A stretch of 64,000 bases of DNA from Bradyrhizobium retamae (lineage in GTDB: Bacteria > Pseudomonadota > Alphaproteobacteria > Rhizobiales > Xanthobacteraceae). The stretch is from the NCBI RefSeq assembly GCF_001440415.1, contig NZ_LLYA01000203.1:1-64000 (forward strand). The letters are read 5' to 3'. A model generated the notes under the pieces. The model saw nothing but the letters and a program-made list of their open reading frames with translations. It was not told where the DNA came from and searched no databases. How positions within the stretch are numbered: the stretch's first letter is position 1; each line of letters opens with the position of its first letter. Position numbers and translations under genes: made by a program. Shown here in pieces: positions 35,715 through 49,244 of this stretch.

Positions 35715-36582
35715 GGCGGGCGATGAAGTCCCGGATCACCGCCATCGCCCGTTCAGGCGCATCCGGCACCACGGCATGGCCGCAGTTCGCAAACCGTTCG
35801 AACTGCACCAGATGGGCCGGCAGGGCGGCCGCGATATCCGCCTGGCTTTCGATCGGATGCATTGGATCGTCTTCGCCGCCCATCACAAGGGTCGGGCATT
35901 GAATGCGGTAGAGGTCGGGGAACATGTTGAAGGTGTGGCTCTCACCGCCCGGTTTTGCGGAAAAGTGCAGCCCCACCGCCGGCTTTCCGACCGTACGGCT
36001 TCCGAGATTCGGGTCGCGCGGCGTCCGCGTATAGATGGGGAAGGCGAGCTTTCGCCAAGCGTCGACCGCGGCCTGATCTCTCGGGCTGTCGACGTCCAGG
36101 AACCTGCTGCGCGCGAGCGCTCCCACTTCGAGCCCGCCGAAGCGCTCGAATAGCGCCACGCGCCGGTCAAGATAGGTGTCTCCAGCGGCTTCGGTGCTGA
36201 TTAGCACCAGCTTTGACGGGTGATCCGGATGCCGCGTGGCATAGGCCAGCGCGACCATCCCGCCGAAGGATGCGCCGAGCACGATCGGGTCGATGATGCC
36301 CAGCGCCTCGCAGAACGCGTGCACGTCATCGCCCCATTGCGCCAAGTTCCAGCGCTCGCGCGGGCCGTCCTCGCTGCGGCCGTTGCCGCGATGGTCGAGA
36401 TAGACGATCTGGGCGACATCGGCCAAGGCGGAGTAGGCAGGCTTGTAAATCGTATGGTCGAAGCCGGGGCCGCCATGAAGCAGGAGGAGCGTCGGCTTTT
36501 CCCGCATCGCCGGGCCGTCGGGGACGAATTTCGCGCCCTCGACATCGAAGAACAGCCGCACGCCGTTCACAGACACGTGCAT
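35707..36582 (-). CDS. alpha/beta hydrolase (proline iminopeptidase-like)
   Basis: A 291-residue alpha/beta-hydrolase. It has the HGGPG oxyanion motif (LLLHGGPGFDHTIY), a DHRGNGRS loop, the nucleophile elbow GASFGG and the C-terminal His in FANCGHAV. This combination is typical of prolyl iminopeptidase-like and related peptide or ester hydrolases. It is convergent to pal, inside the Tol-Pal neighbourhood, but its role there is unknown. The short gap to pal contains the shared terminator. Confidence 0.87.
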   Translation of the reverse strand: MHVSVNGVRLFFDVEGAKFVPDGPAMREKPTLLLLHGGPGFDHTIYKPAYSALADVAQIVYLDHRGNGRSEDGPRERWNLAQWGDDVHAFCEALGIIDPIVLGASFGGMVALAYATRHPDHPSKLVLISTEAAGDTYLDRRVALFERFGGLEVGALARSRFLDVDSPRDQAAVDAWRKLAFPIYTRTPRDPNLGSRTVGKPAVGLHFSAKPGGESHTFNMFPDLYRIQCPTLVMGGEDDPMHPIESQADIAAALPAHLVQFERFANCGHAVVPDAPERAMAVIRDFIARPK

Positions 36583-36763
36583 GAGCAGGCCTCCCTCGAT
36601 TTGTGAACGGTCCGCCGGACCGGGCGGCTTGTCTTGAAGCGGATACTAAACCATACCGGAATTCCACGAGGCGAATCGGAACGGCCAGTCACAATTCTGG
36701 CGTACTCCCTCTCTCAATGTGTTCTGCTTTCGTTTGACACGTGATTTTCGTCGTCAGGGCAAA

Positions 36764-37906
36764 ATGTCACTCAGATTCCTCAATGCTGCCGGCGCCGCGG
36801 CGATTGCCGTGATGCTGGCTTTGTCTGTGCAGCCCTCGGCCGCACAGATCACGTTCCCGTGGGAGCGTTCTCCGCAAGGCTCCCCGCAGGTCCAGGCGCA
36901 ATCTGACGACGCCGATCTGGAGATGCGGATCCAGCGGCTGGAAAACCAGCTCCGGCAACTGACCGGCCAGAACGAGGAACTGCAATACCGCAACCGGCAG
37001 CTCGAAGAGCGGCTGCGCCAGCTCGGCGCCGCTCCGCCGGCACCGGGCGGCCAGCCCCAGGTTGCGCAACCCAACATGGCCGCAGCGCCGCCTCCAGTTC
37101 AGCCTGGCCCGCCGCAGCAACAGGGCTATCCCCAACAAGCCTATCCGCAGCAGGGCGCTCGCCAGCCGCAGGGCTATCCGCAGGCCCAACCCGGCTATGA
37201 CCCGCAACCGCAGATCGCCTCGCCGGCGCCCATCGTGCAGGAGCCGGCCCCGGCGGTCGGCGGCCGCCGCCGCGGCGATGCGTTCGACCCCAGCCAGAAT
37301 CCCAACGCTCCCGGTGCGCCGCGTGCACTCGGCGGCGGCCAATTGCCGATCGGAAATGAAGCTTCGGTCGGCGCGCCCGGCGGACGCGGCCCCGGTGAGC
37401 CGCTCAATCTCGGCGGTCCGCGCGATCCCGGTGGCGCCTTACCGCCGCCCGCTGCAGCCGCACCGCCGCCCCGGGGCCCGGGGCCCGGCGCCAGCGCCGC
37501 GCTGACCCCGTTGCCGCCCTCGGCCACGCCGAAGGACGAGTTCGATCTCGGCATCGGCTACATGCAGCGCAAGGATTATGCGCTGGCCGAAGAAACCATG
37601 AAGAACTTTGCGCAGAAATATCCGAGCGATCCGCTGATTGGGGATGCGCAATACTGGCTCGGCGAAAGTCATTTCCAGCGCCAGCAATATCGCGACGCCG
37701 CCGAAGCGTTCCTCGGCGTGACCACCAAGTTCGACAAATCAGGCAAGGCGCCAGACGCGCTCTTGCGGCTCGGGCAGTCGCTGGCGGCGCTGAAGGAAAA
37801 GGAAGCCGCCTGCGCGGCGCTCGGCGAGGTGACGCGGAAATATCCGCGCGCATCTGCCGGCGTCAAAGCCGCCGTCGATCGTGAGCAAAAGCGGGTCAAG
37901 TGCTAA
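36764..37906 (+). CDS. cpoB: Tol-Pal associated periplasmic protein CpoB (YbgF)
   Basis: A 380-residue protein. A signal peptide (MSLRFLNAAGAAAIAVMLAL...) is followed by an N-terminal coiled coil (LEMRIQRLENQLRQLTGQNE then ELQYRNRQLEERLRQL), a long Pro/Gln/Gly-rich linker (about residues 90-265), and TPR repeats at the C-terminal end (YMQRKDYALAEETMKNFAQK; DAQYWLGESHFQRQQYRDAA; CAALGEVTRKYPRASAGVKA). It coordinates the Tol motor with cell-wall synthesis. The linker is longer than in E. coli, as is common in rhizobiales. The open frame extends upstream to a GTG at 36719, but the signal peptide begins at ATG 36764. Confidence 0.92.
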   Translation: MSLRFLNAAGAAAIAVMLALSVQPSAAQITFPWERSPQGSPQVQAQSDDADLEMRIQRLENQLRQLTGQNEELQYRNRQLEERLRQLGAAPPAPGGQPQVAQPNMAAAPPPVQPGPPQQQGYPQQAYPQQGARQPQGYPQAQPGYDPQPQIASPAPIVQEPAPAVGGRRRGDAFDPSQNPNAPGAPRALGGGQLPIGNEASVGAPGGRGPGEPLNLGGPRDPGGALPPPAAAAPPPRGPGPGASAALTPLPPSATPKDEFDLGIGYMQRKDYALAEETMKNFAQKYPSDPLIGDAQYWLGESHFQRQQYRDAAEAFLGVTTKFDKSGKAPDALLRLGQSLAALKEKEAACAALGEVTRKYPRASAGVKAAVDREQKRVKC

Positions 37907-37961
37907 CAGCGTCTCTGCTGCGGCCCCGGTGGCCAAAGCAGAGACCAGTTGCAACTTGCTG

Positions 37962-39233
37962 TTATTGTTCGGCTCGCTCGATCGCAGCCGGCATCTTCGC
38001 CACCGACATCAGCGACCGCGCCACTTGGTTGAGCAGCTGATCCGAATTTTCTTCTTCGGCGAGCGACTTGGACAACAGGGCGACGACCGCGCTGTGGCGT
38101 AATTGCTGGGCGAGATTCTTCGCTGTTGTGTAGGCGGAGATCTCGTAGTGCTCTACGCGCTGAGCGGCACCGATCAGCGCCAGATCGGCCGCGACGTTTT
38201 CCTTTTCCTCGCCCTCGGCCATGACCTCCTGACCTTCCTCGACAAGCCCCATCATCCCTTTGCAGGGTTTCGCACGGGCTGTCTTGCCGAGCAGGTCGAA
38301 GCACTCGTTGATGCGTTCAACCTGGTTCTCGGTCTCAGCGAGATGCTGCTCGAACAGCTCGCGCAATTGATCGAAGCGCGCCGCTTCGGCCATTTTCGGA
38401 AGCGCCTTGGTGAGCTGTTTCTCAGCATGCAGGATGTCTCGGAGTTCATCGATCAAGAGATCCTCGAGTCCGGCCTCATCGACCGGCGGCGAACTTTCCG
38501 TGACGATGACGGTTCCGGCGCCCGGTTCGGCCTGAATGGCCGGAGATTCCGTGAACACCCACCCGTTGCCCTCGTTCCAGGGGCCACGCGTGTCGATTTC
38601 GCCATGCTCGCCGGTGCCGGTGGAATCGTTGAAGAACTGGTCGACCAATCCCGGCGTTGGCGCAATGCGGCCGACGCTGAAGACCGGCTTGTTCATGCTT
38701 TCGAGCGCCAGGGCGAACGCTTTCATGTGGGTGATCTCGCGGGTCATCAGGAACTGCAGGGCGTCCTTCGTGCCGGCATCGTCGCAGAAATTGATTAGCC
38801 GCTCGTAGACGATCTTGGCGCGCGCCTCGGCCGCGATGTTGCTGCGCAGGTCAACATCGAGTTCGCCGGTGATCTTCAAATAATCGGCCGTCCACGGGTT
38901 ACCTTGCGAGTTGAACAGGTTGACCCCGCCACCGCCCGCAATCGCGATGAGCGGATCGGCTTCGGCGGCCTGGCGGTCGAATTTCGCCGGCTTGAGATGC
39001 ATCCGCGCCAGGGTGCCGACGACTTCGAGGTGACTCAGTTCCTCGGTGCCGATGTCCATCAGCAGGTCCTTGCGATCCGGATCCTCGCAATTGAGTCCCT
39101 GTATCGAATACTGCATTGCGGCGGCAAGTTCGCCATTGGCACCGCCGAACTGCTCGAGGAGCATGTTGCCAAAGCGTGGATCGGGTTCGTCCACCCGAAC
39201 GGTGAACATCAGTTTTTTGACGTGGTGATACAT
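37962..39233 (-). CDS. manganese catalase fused to a DUF892 ferritin-like domain
   Basis: The product has 423 residues in two parts. Residues 1-235 are a manganese catalase: ligand-type motifs are FGGANGELAAAMQYS, EELSHLEVVG, EARAKIVYERL and REITHMKAFA. Residues about 250-415 are a DUF892 (YciE/YciF) ferritin-like helical bundle: LEDLLIDELRDILHAEKQLT, LFEQHLAETENQVERINECF, KGMMGLVEEGQEVM and QRVEHYEISAYTTA. The first part should dismutate hydrogen peroxide; the second is a stress-associated diiron-type domain of unknown role. It is transcribed opposite to cpoB and tilS. No frame or start problem is visible. Confidence 0.85.
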   Translation of the reverse strand: MYHHVKKLMFTVRVDEPDPRFGNMLLEQFGGANGELAAAMQYSIQGLNCEDPDRKDLLMDIGTEELSHLEVVGTLARMHLKPAKFDRQAAEADPLIAIAGGGGVNLFNSQGNPWTADYLKITGELDVDLRSNIAAEARAKIVYERLINFCDDAGTKDALQFLMTREITHMKAFALALESMNKPVFSVGRIAPTPGLVDQFFNDSTGTGEHGEIDTRGPWNEGNGWVFTESPAIQAEPGAGTVIVTESSPPVDEAGLEDLLIDELRDILHAEKQLTKALPKMAEAARFDQLRELFEQHLAETENQVERINECFDLLGKTARAKPCKGMMGLVEEGQEVMAEGEEKENVAADLALIGAAQRVEHYEISAYTTAKNLAQQLRHSAVVALLSKSLAEEENSDQLLNQVARSLMSVAKMPAAIERAEQ

Positions 39234-39458
39234 GGAGGGCCTCGACGGTTAGGATGAAGAATCCCGAACGGCACGCTCCGCGCTTTGTTCCTAAACTAAT
39301 GCGTGTGGCCGCAGCGACGCGCCAGCTCAATCGGAACTTCACTTGGCAGCAGCTGCTTGGCACCAGTTTCCTGGCAGCAGTTTGATGCGCGTGCGAAGCG
39401 CCTTGCGGTAATCGGTAGATCGCTCCAAACATAAGGTTTTCACGGCGCCGGCAGGGCT

Positions 39459-40490
39459 ATGCCTGATTTCGACCTATCCCCCATTTCCGCGAGAGAGGCG
39501 AAACGCCTGTTCGCGCAGTGGAAGGCCGCGCCCGCGCTCGTGCTGGCGGTGTCCGGCGGACCCGATTCCCTTGCCCTCATGTGGCTTGCCGCCCGCTGGC
39601 GCCGTGCGCTCTCCCGCGGGCCGCGCCTGATCGCTGTCACCGTCGACCACGGCTTGCGGCCGGAGGCCGCGCGCGAGGCGCGCGAGGTCAAGCGTCTCGC
39701 CGGCTCGCTCGATCTGCCCCATCGCACGCTGCGCTGGACCGGGGCCAAGCCGAAAACCGGCTTGCCGGCCGCAGCGCGGGAGGCGCGCTATCGCCTGCTG
39801 GCGAAAGCTGCGCGGGCGAGCGGCGCGACGCACATCCTCACCGCGCATACCCGCGACGACCAGGCTGAGACACTGTTGATGCGGATGCTGCGCGGCAGCG
39901 GCATCGCCGGTCTCGCGGCGATGGCGCGCGAGAGCGAGCGAGAGGGCGTGTGGCTGGCGCGGCCGTTGCTGGACGTCCCGAAGTCCCGGCTCGTTGCGAC
40001 GTTGGACAAGGCAAAGATCGCTTTTGCCGACGATCCCACCAATCGCGACATGAGCTTCACACGGTCGCGGCTGCGTGCATTGATGCCGGCTTTGGCGGAG
40101 GAGGGCGGTGACAGCCGAAATCTTGCGCGGCTGGCGTCAAGGCTGGCGCGGGCGAATGCCGCGATTGAAGTGCTGGCCGACGGCGCAGAGCGCTATCTTG
40201 CGGTGAGAGATCATGATGACGCCACGCGCTTCGGGTTCGATGCCCAGGCGTTTGCCGGTCTGCCCGAGGAAATCCGGCTTCGGCTGCTAAAGCGCGCGAT
40301 TGACCGGGCCGGTCACGAAGGACCCGCGGAACTCGGCAAGGTCGAGGCGCTACTGGCAGTGCTGGACAACGCCATTGCGAACGGCCAAAAGCAATCAAGA
40401 CTGAAACAGACGCTTGCCGGGGCCGCGATCAGCCTTACCGGAGGCCGAATTTATGTCGATGCAGCGCCGCCGCGGGGTAGCCGGGCGTGA
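39459..40490 (+). CDS. tilS: tRNA(Ile)-lysidine synthase
   Basis: A 343-residue N-type ATP pyrophosphatase that adds lysine to the wobble cytidine of tRNA-Ile(CAU), preventing misreading of AUA. The PP-loop motif SGGPDS is in VLAVSGGPDSLALMWLAARW. HILTAHTRDDQAETLLMRML is the conserved second motif, and LARPLLDVPKSRL and FADDPTNRDMSFTRSRLR follow. It is short because the C-terminal domains found in E. coli are missing, as is usual in alphaproteobacteria. It precedes ftsH, a common pairing. Confidence 0.93.
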   Translation: MPDFDLSPISAREAKRLFAQWKAAPALVLAVSGGPDSLALMWLAARWRRALSRGPRLIAVTVDHGLRPEAAREAREVKRLAGSLDLPHRTLRWTGAKPKTGLPAAAREARYRLLAKAARASGATHILTAHTRDDQAETLLMRMLRGSGIAGLAAMARESEREGVWLARPLLDVPKSRLVATLDKAKIAFADDPTNRDMSFTRSRLRALMPALAEEGGDSRNLARLASRLARANAAIEVLADGAERYLAVRDHDDATRFGFDAQAFAGLPEEIRLRLLKRAIDRAGHEGPAELGKVEALLAVLDNAIANGQKQSRLKQTLAGAAISLTGGRIYVDAAPPRGSRA

Positions 40491-40756
40491 TAAGCGTTCC
40501 TATCTCCCAATATCTGCAATGTCGGGACGGAGAGCCTTAACCACCCCGGAAAGACACTGGCCTTTTGCGCCATTTTTTGACCGGGAATCGCGTTAAGATG
40601 CGTTAAATAGTCCCGTGTGGTTCCCTTGGCATTGACCCGGGCGCCACCTAGATTGGGTGCAGTGGACCGGGGATTCTCGCCTCACTACCCAAAGAATATT
40701 CTAGGGTTACTACCAAGGACATAGGGCGCGATCCGCGCGACCACGAAGGAAGATCA

Positions 40757-42679
<1,923 letters not shown>

Positions 42680-42704
42680 GCGGCGCTTAATTCTGAACGA
42701 CGAA

Positions 42705-42731
42705 AACGCGGCGGTGACGCCGCGTTTTTTT
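42705..42731 (+). terminator. intrinsic terminator after ftsH
   Basis: A 9-bp perfect stem (AACGCGGCG / CGCCGCGTT) with loop GTGA, followed by a T run, lies 25 nt after the ftsH stop. Confidence 0.88.
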
Positions 42732-42901
42732 GTGCTTGTGACCGGCCCCTTTGTCGCGAATAGACGCTGGGCCATGACAAGAGCATCCGGGACGCAGCGG
42801 CAACGCCCGCGTCCTTACACTGGTGCCTTGCCGGTTCATGCGTTTCAACGGCAAGCCTGGAAACGTTTTGGCGATTGCAGACCGGGATTGATTTCGAACC
42901 T

Positions 42902-43102
42902 TTATGGCGCCGCGGCCGGCGCCCCAAGGTGTACGGCCAGAATGTGTTCCGGCGTCTCGACCACTTCGACCTTCTGCCCATCGCCGCCGACAAAGGCGAG
43001 CACCGTGCGCTCGCCGTCGCGCCACATGCTGCCGACGAGGGCAATGTTGATGTGGGTAGATTGCCCCGTCTCAAATCGCGTGCATTCGATCCAGAAGCGC
43101 AT
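42902..43102 (-). CDS. small hypothetical protein downstream of metE
   Basis: A 66-residue protein preceded by a ggagg ribosome-binding site and ATG at 43102. It contains HINIALVGSMWRDGERTVLA and FVGGDGQKVEVVETPEHILA, giving a beta-rich pattern, and lies 44 nt behind the metE stop on the same strand, so it is probably co-transcribed with metE and the riboswitch. I do not recognise the family. The open frame extends further upstream through metE, but there it is only an antisense-independent shadow. Confidence 0.68.
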   Translation of the reverse strand: MRFWIECTRFETGQSTHINIALVGSMWRDGERTVLAFVGGDGQKVEVVETPEHILAVHLGAPAAAP

Positions 43103-43146
43103 GACGTCCTCCTTGAATTGCCTTGATGAGAGACGGGGCGGGTAGG

Positions 43147-45522
43147 TTACGCCATCGCCCGCAGTTCGCGGGCGGCGGCCACCATGTTGGCGAGCGCGGG
43201 TCGGACCTCCTCCCATTTGCGGGTCTTCAGTCCGCAATCCGGATTGATCCAGATCTGGGTGTCGGAGAGCCGCTGTCGCGCCAGCTTGAGCAGGCCGGTC
43301 ATCTCGCCGATCTCGGGGACGCGCGGCGAATGGATGTCGTAGACGCCGGGGCCGATTTCGTTCGGATAGCGGTAATCCCTGAACGCATCGAGCAGCTCCA
43401 TCTTCGAGCGCGAGGTCTCGATCGAGATCACGTCGGCGTCCATCGCGCCGATCGCGCCGATAATATCGTTGAACTCCGAGTAGCACATGTGGGTATGGAT
43501 CTGCGTTTCGTCGCGCACGCCGGACGAACAGAGGCGGAAGGCGTCGACGGCCCAGTCGAGATAGGCCTGCCATTCGGATTTGCGCAGCGGCAGGCCCTCC
43601 CGCAACGCGGCCTCGTCGATCTGGATCATGCCGGCGCCGGCCGCTTCGAGATCAGCGACCTCGTCGCGGATCGCGAGCGCGATCTGCCGGCAGGCTTCGC
43701 TGCGCGGAATGTCATCGCGGACGAATGACCAGTTCAGAATGGTGACGGGGCCGGTGAGCATCGCCTTCATCGGCTTTTTCGTCAGCGACTGGGCATATTG
43801 CCACCACTCGACCGTCATCGGCTTTGGGCGCGAGACGTCGCCGAACAGCACAGGCGGGCGAACGTAGCGCGATCCGTAGGATTGCACCCAGCCGTGCGCG
43901 GTGAAGGCAAAGCCTGCGAGCTGTTCGCCGAAATACTGCACCATGTCGTTGCGCTCGAACTCGCCATGCACGAGCACGTCGAGCCCGATATTTTCCTGCC
44001 AGCGCACGGTGCGGGCGGTCTGGTTCTGCAGATAGAGCTTATAGGCTTCGTCCGTCAGAGCGCCCCTGGCGTGCGCGGAGCGGGCGTTCCTGACGTCGGC
44101 GGTTTGTGGGAACGAGCCGATGGTGGTGGTCGGGAACGCCGGCAGGTTGAAGCGCTCGCGCTGAACGGTGGCGCGTTCAGCGAAGATGCTGGAGCGGAAG
44201 CGCATCGGTTCATTGACGCCGGCAACGCGTGCCGCGACCTTCGCATCGTGAATGCGCGGCGAGGCCTTGCGGGAGGTCGCCGCCCGGTCCGATGCCTTCA
44301 GGTTGGCTTCGACTGCTCTGCGGCCATCGGCGAGTGCCGTTCCGAGCGTGGCCAGTTCCTCGAGCTTCTGCACCGAAAACGCGAGCCAGCTCTTGATTTC
44401 GGGATCGAGCTCGGTCTCCAGCGCCAGATCGATCGGGACGTGCAGCAGCGAGCAGGAGGGGGCGATCTGCACACGATGCTTGCCGAGTTTGGCGATTGCG
44501 GGCTCGAGCCGGTCGAGAAGCCGGCTCAAATCCGCGCGCCAGATGTTACGGCCATCGATCATTCCGAGCGACAGCACGCGGTTATCAGGAACTCCGGCGA
44601 GGTCGTCGATCTGCTCCGGCGCGCGCACGAGGTCGAGATGCAGGCCGGCGACGGGCAGGGATAGCGCGGTGTCGCGGTTGGCGCCGAGACCGCCGAAATA
44701 GGTCGTCAGCATGATCTTGAGCTGCGGCACTGCGCTCGCGATCTCCGCATAGGCATAATGCAACGCCTGCTGGGCGACGATATCGAGGTCGAGCACGAGA
44801 CATGGCTCGTCGATCTGCACCCATTCCGCGCCCCGGTAGGCAAGTTCGCGCAGCACCTCGATGTAAACCGGCAGCAAGCGATCAAGCAGGGACAGCGGAT
44901 TGAAGCCGGCATCCTTGCTCTTGGCGAGTTTGAGAAACGTGACCGGCCCGACCAGCACGGGGCGGGTTTGATAGCCCAGCGCCTTGGCTTCCTCGTATTC
45001 CTCGATCGGCTTGCGTGAGGCGAGGATGAATTTCTGATCCTTCGTCAGTTCGGGCACCATGTAGTGGTAGTTGGTGTCGAACCATTTTGTCATTTCCAGC
45101 GCCGGCACGCCGTGCGCATCGTCATGCCCGTGACTGGCATGGCCGCAACTCGCCTCATGCGGCTTGCCTTGCGCGCCGCGGGCCATCGCGAAGTAAGTCG
45201 CAAGCGAGACCGGCCCGCCGTTCCAGCGATAGATTTCCGGGATTGCGCCGACCATCACGGATGTGTCGAGCACCTGGTCGTAGAACGAGAAATCGTTCGA
45301 CGGAATCACGGTGACGCCGAGCTTTTTCTGGCGCGCCCAGTTTGCGGCGCGAAGCCCGACGCCGGCTTCGATCAGCGCCTTCTCGTCGGTTGCGCCCGAC
45401 CAGAAACTCTCCAGCGCGAATTTCAACTCACGGCGCGGACCGATGCGCGGCGTGCCGAGTGAAGCAACGCGAAGTGAAGAAGTGGAGATGGTGGAAGTAG
45501 ACGTAGCTTTGGAAGAAGACAT
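43147..45522 (-). CDS. metE: cobalamin-independent methionine synthase MetE
   Basis: A 791-residue enzyme that transfers the methyl group of 5-methyltetrahydropteroyltri-glutamate to homocysteine. The N-terminal and C-terminal barrels are both present. Zinc ligand motifs are HTHMCYSEF and, near the C terminus, INPDCGLKTRKW. GPVTILNWSFVRDD and QIDEAALREGLPL are strongly conserved family segments. The ATG at 45522 is chosen, as the extension to 45564 has no homology. A cobalamin riboswitch lies upstream at 45646-45825, so it should be made when B12 is scarce, replacing B12-dependent MetH. Confidence 0.96.
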   Translation of the reverse strand: MSSSKATSTSTISTSSLRVASLGTPRIGPRRELKFALESFWSGATDEKALIEAGVGLRAANWARQKKLGVTVIPSNDFSFYDQVLDTSVMVGAIPEIYRWNGGPVSLATYFAMARGAQGKPHEASCGHASHGHDDAHGVPALEMTKWFDTNYHYMVPELTKDQKFILASRKPIEEYEEAKALGYQTRPVLVGPVTFLKLAKSKDAGFNPLSLLDRLLPVYIEVLRELAYRGAEWVQIDEPCLVLDLDIVAQQALHYAYAEIASAVPQLKIMLTTYFGGLGANRDTALSLPVAGLHLDLVRAPEQIDDLAGVPDNRVLSLGMIDGRNIWRADLSRLLDRLEPAIAKLGKHRVQIAPSCSLLHVPIDLALETELDPEIKSWLAFSVQKLEELATLGTALADGRRAVEANLKASDRAATSRKASPRIHDAKVAARVAGVNEPMRFRSSIFAERATVQRERFNLPAFPTTTIGSFPQTADVRNARSAHARGALTDEAYKLYLQNQTARTVRWQENIGLDVLVHGEFERNDMVQYFGEQLAGFAFTAHGWVQSYGSRYVRPPVLFGDVSRPKPMTVEWWQYAQSLTKKPMKAMLTGPVTILNWSFVRDDIPRSEACRQIALAIRDEVADLEAAGAGMIQIDEAALREGLPLRKSEWQAYLDWAVDAFRLCSSGVRDETQIHTHMCYSEFNDIIGAIGAMDADVISIETSRSKMELLDAFRDYRYPNEIGPGVYDIHSPRVPEIGEMTGLLKLARQRLSDTQIWINPDCGLKTRKWEEVRPALANMVAAARELRAMA

Positions 45523-45616
45523 TGGCTTAACCCCAAAAGTTGGGGGCAAAGGCCGAAGTGACACGTCTGGATTTTCGCGAACGGCAGAGCGCGCGCGGAA
45601 AATCGCAACCGCACCA

Positions 45617-45640
45617 CCGGGACACCCCGCCCGTGGACGT
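45617..45640 (-). repeat. 24-nt element shared with the nrdA leader (metE side)
   Basis: In the metE leader the minus strand carries ACGTCCACGGGCGGGGTGTC followed by CCGG, identical to 46200-46223 in the nrdA leader. It can fold as a hairpin (CCACGGG with CCCGGTGG, one bulged G). Its position just after each aptamer suggests a shared part of the expression platform. Confidence 0.7.
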
Positions 45641-45645
45641 GTATG

Positions 45646-45825
45646 TTGTCGAGGCAGGTCTCCTGGCTCGCGGGTCAGTGCTGCTGTCCGGCCTTCCCGA
45701 AACCTCGTGAGGTCTCAGTGGCTTTGTTGGACAGCGCTCGCCGCTTACAGTTGCGGGGGCAGCTCCGGCTTTGGCTTTGCGGCCGCACCGGCTTCCCTCT
45801 TAGCTTCGGAAGAACGTCTCCCGAA
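45646..45825 (-). promoter_or_regulatory. cobalamin riboswitch upstream of metE
   Basis: Minus-strand hallmarks in order are GCTAAGAGGGAAGCCGGTG, the core GCTGCCCCCGCAACTGTAAG, CACTGA, the CGGGAAGG stretch, and the B12 box GCGAGCCAGGAGACCTGCC. The aptamer ends about 125 nt before the metE start. Adenosylcobalamin or a related form should switch metE off. Confidence 0.92.
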
Positions 45826-46025
45826 GAACCACGACGGGTCCACATATCGGCAACGCGGCAGGCGCGTCAACTCGGCGACATTCACCGGCGCGTTGTCATT
45901 GTTGTTCACAGCCGCGGGGTTCCGTCGCCGAAATTCTTGCACATCGCCCGCTCCCCCATTGACAGCCGCATCCGAATAACACCAGATATAGCCGTCACGG
46001 TCCGCCATGGCCCAACACATGGTGG

Positions 46026-46190
46026 CTAAGAGGGAAGCCGGTGTATCGCGCGAAAGCCGCGAAAATCCGGCGCTGCCCCCGCAACTGTAAGCAGTGAGTT
46101 GTTTCCGAATCTTACGTCACTGATGCGGCATCGCATTGGGAAGACACGGGGATAATTGCGACCTGCGAGCCAGGAGACCTGCCGCGACAC
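46026..46190 (+). promoter_or_regulatory. cobalamin riboswitch upstream of nrdAB
   Basis: Plus-strand hallmarks are GCTAAGAGGGAAGCCGGTG, GCTGCCCCCGCAACTGTAAG, GTCACTGATGCGG, TTGGGAAGAC and the B12 box GCGAGCCAGGAGACCTGCC. The aptamer ends about 126 nt before the nrdA ATG. Two of these blocks are identical to those of the metE riboswitch. It should repress the oxygen-dependent reductase when B12 is available. Confidence 0.93.
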
Positions 46191-46199
46191 CGAAAAAAA

Positions 46200-46223
46200 A
46201 CGTCCACGGGCGGGGTGTCCCGG
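46200..46223 (+). repeat. 24-nt element shared with the metE leader (nrdA side)
   Basis: ACGTCCACGGGCGGGGTGTC then CCGG, identical to the minus-strand copy at 45617-45640. It follows an A8 run just behind the aptamer. A hairpin CCACGGG / CCCGGGGG is possible. Confidence 0.7.
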
Positions 46224-46315
46224 GGGCGCTTGCAGATTCATGCCCGCGTTTTCGCGTGGGCTAAAGCTGTAGCGTCCTCTGACATCCGGCCCCAACACCA
46301 TTACGGGGTCTTTTG

Positions 46316-49219
<2,904 letters not shown>

Positions 49220-49244
49220 GCAGCAAGAACAAAAGGAAACCACA

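Noticed and set aside
40594-40607. CtrA box upstream of ftsH (TTAAGATGCGTTAA)
   Set aside because: The spacing between the TTAA halves is six, not seven, so it does not match the consensus.
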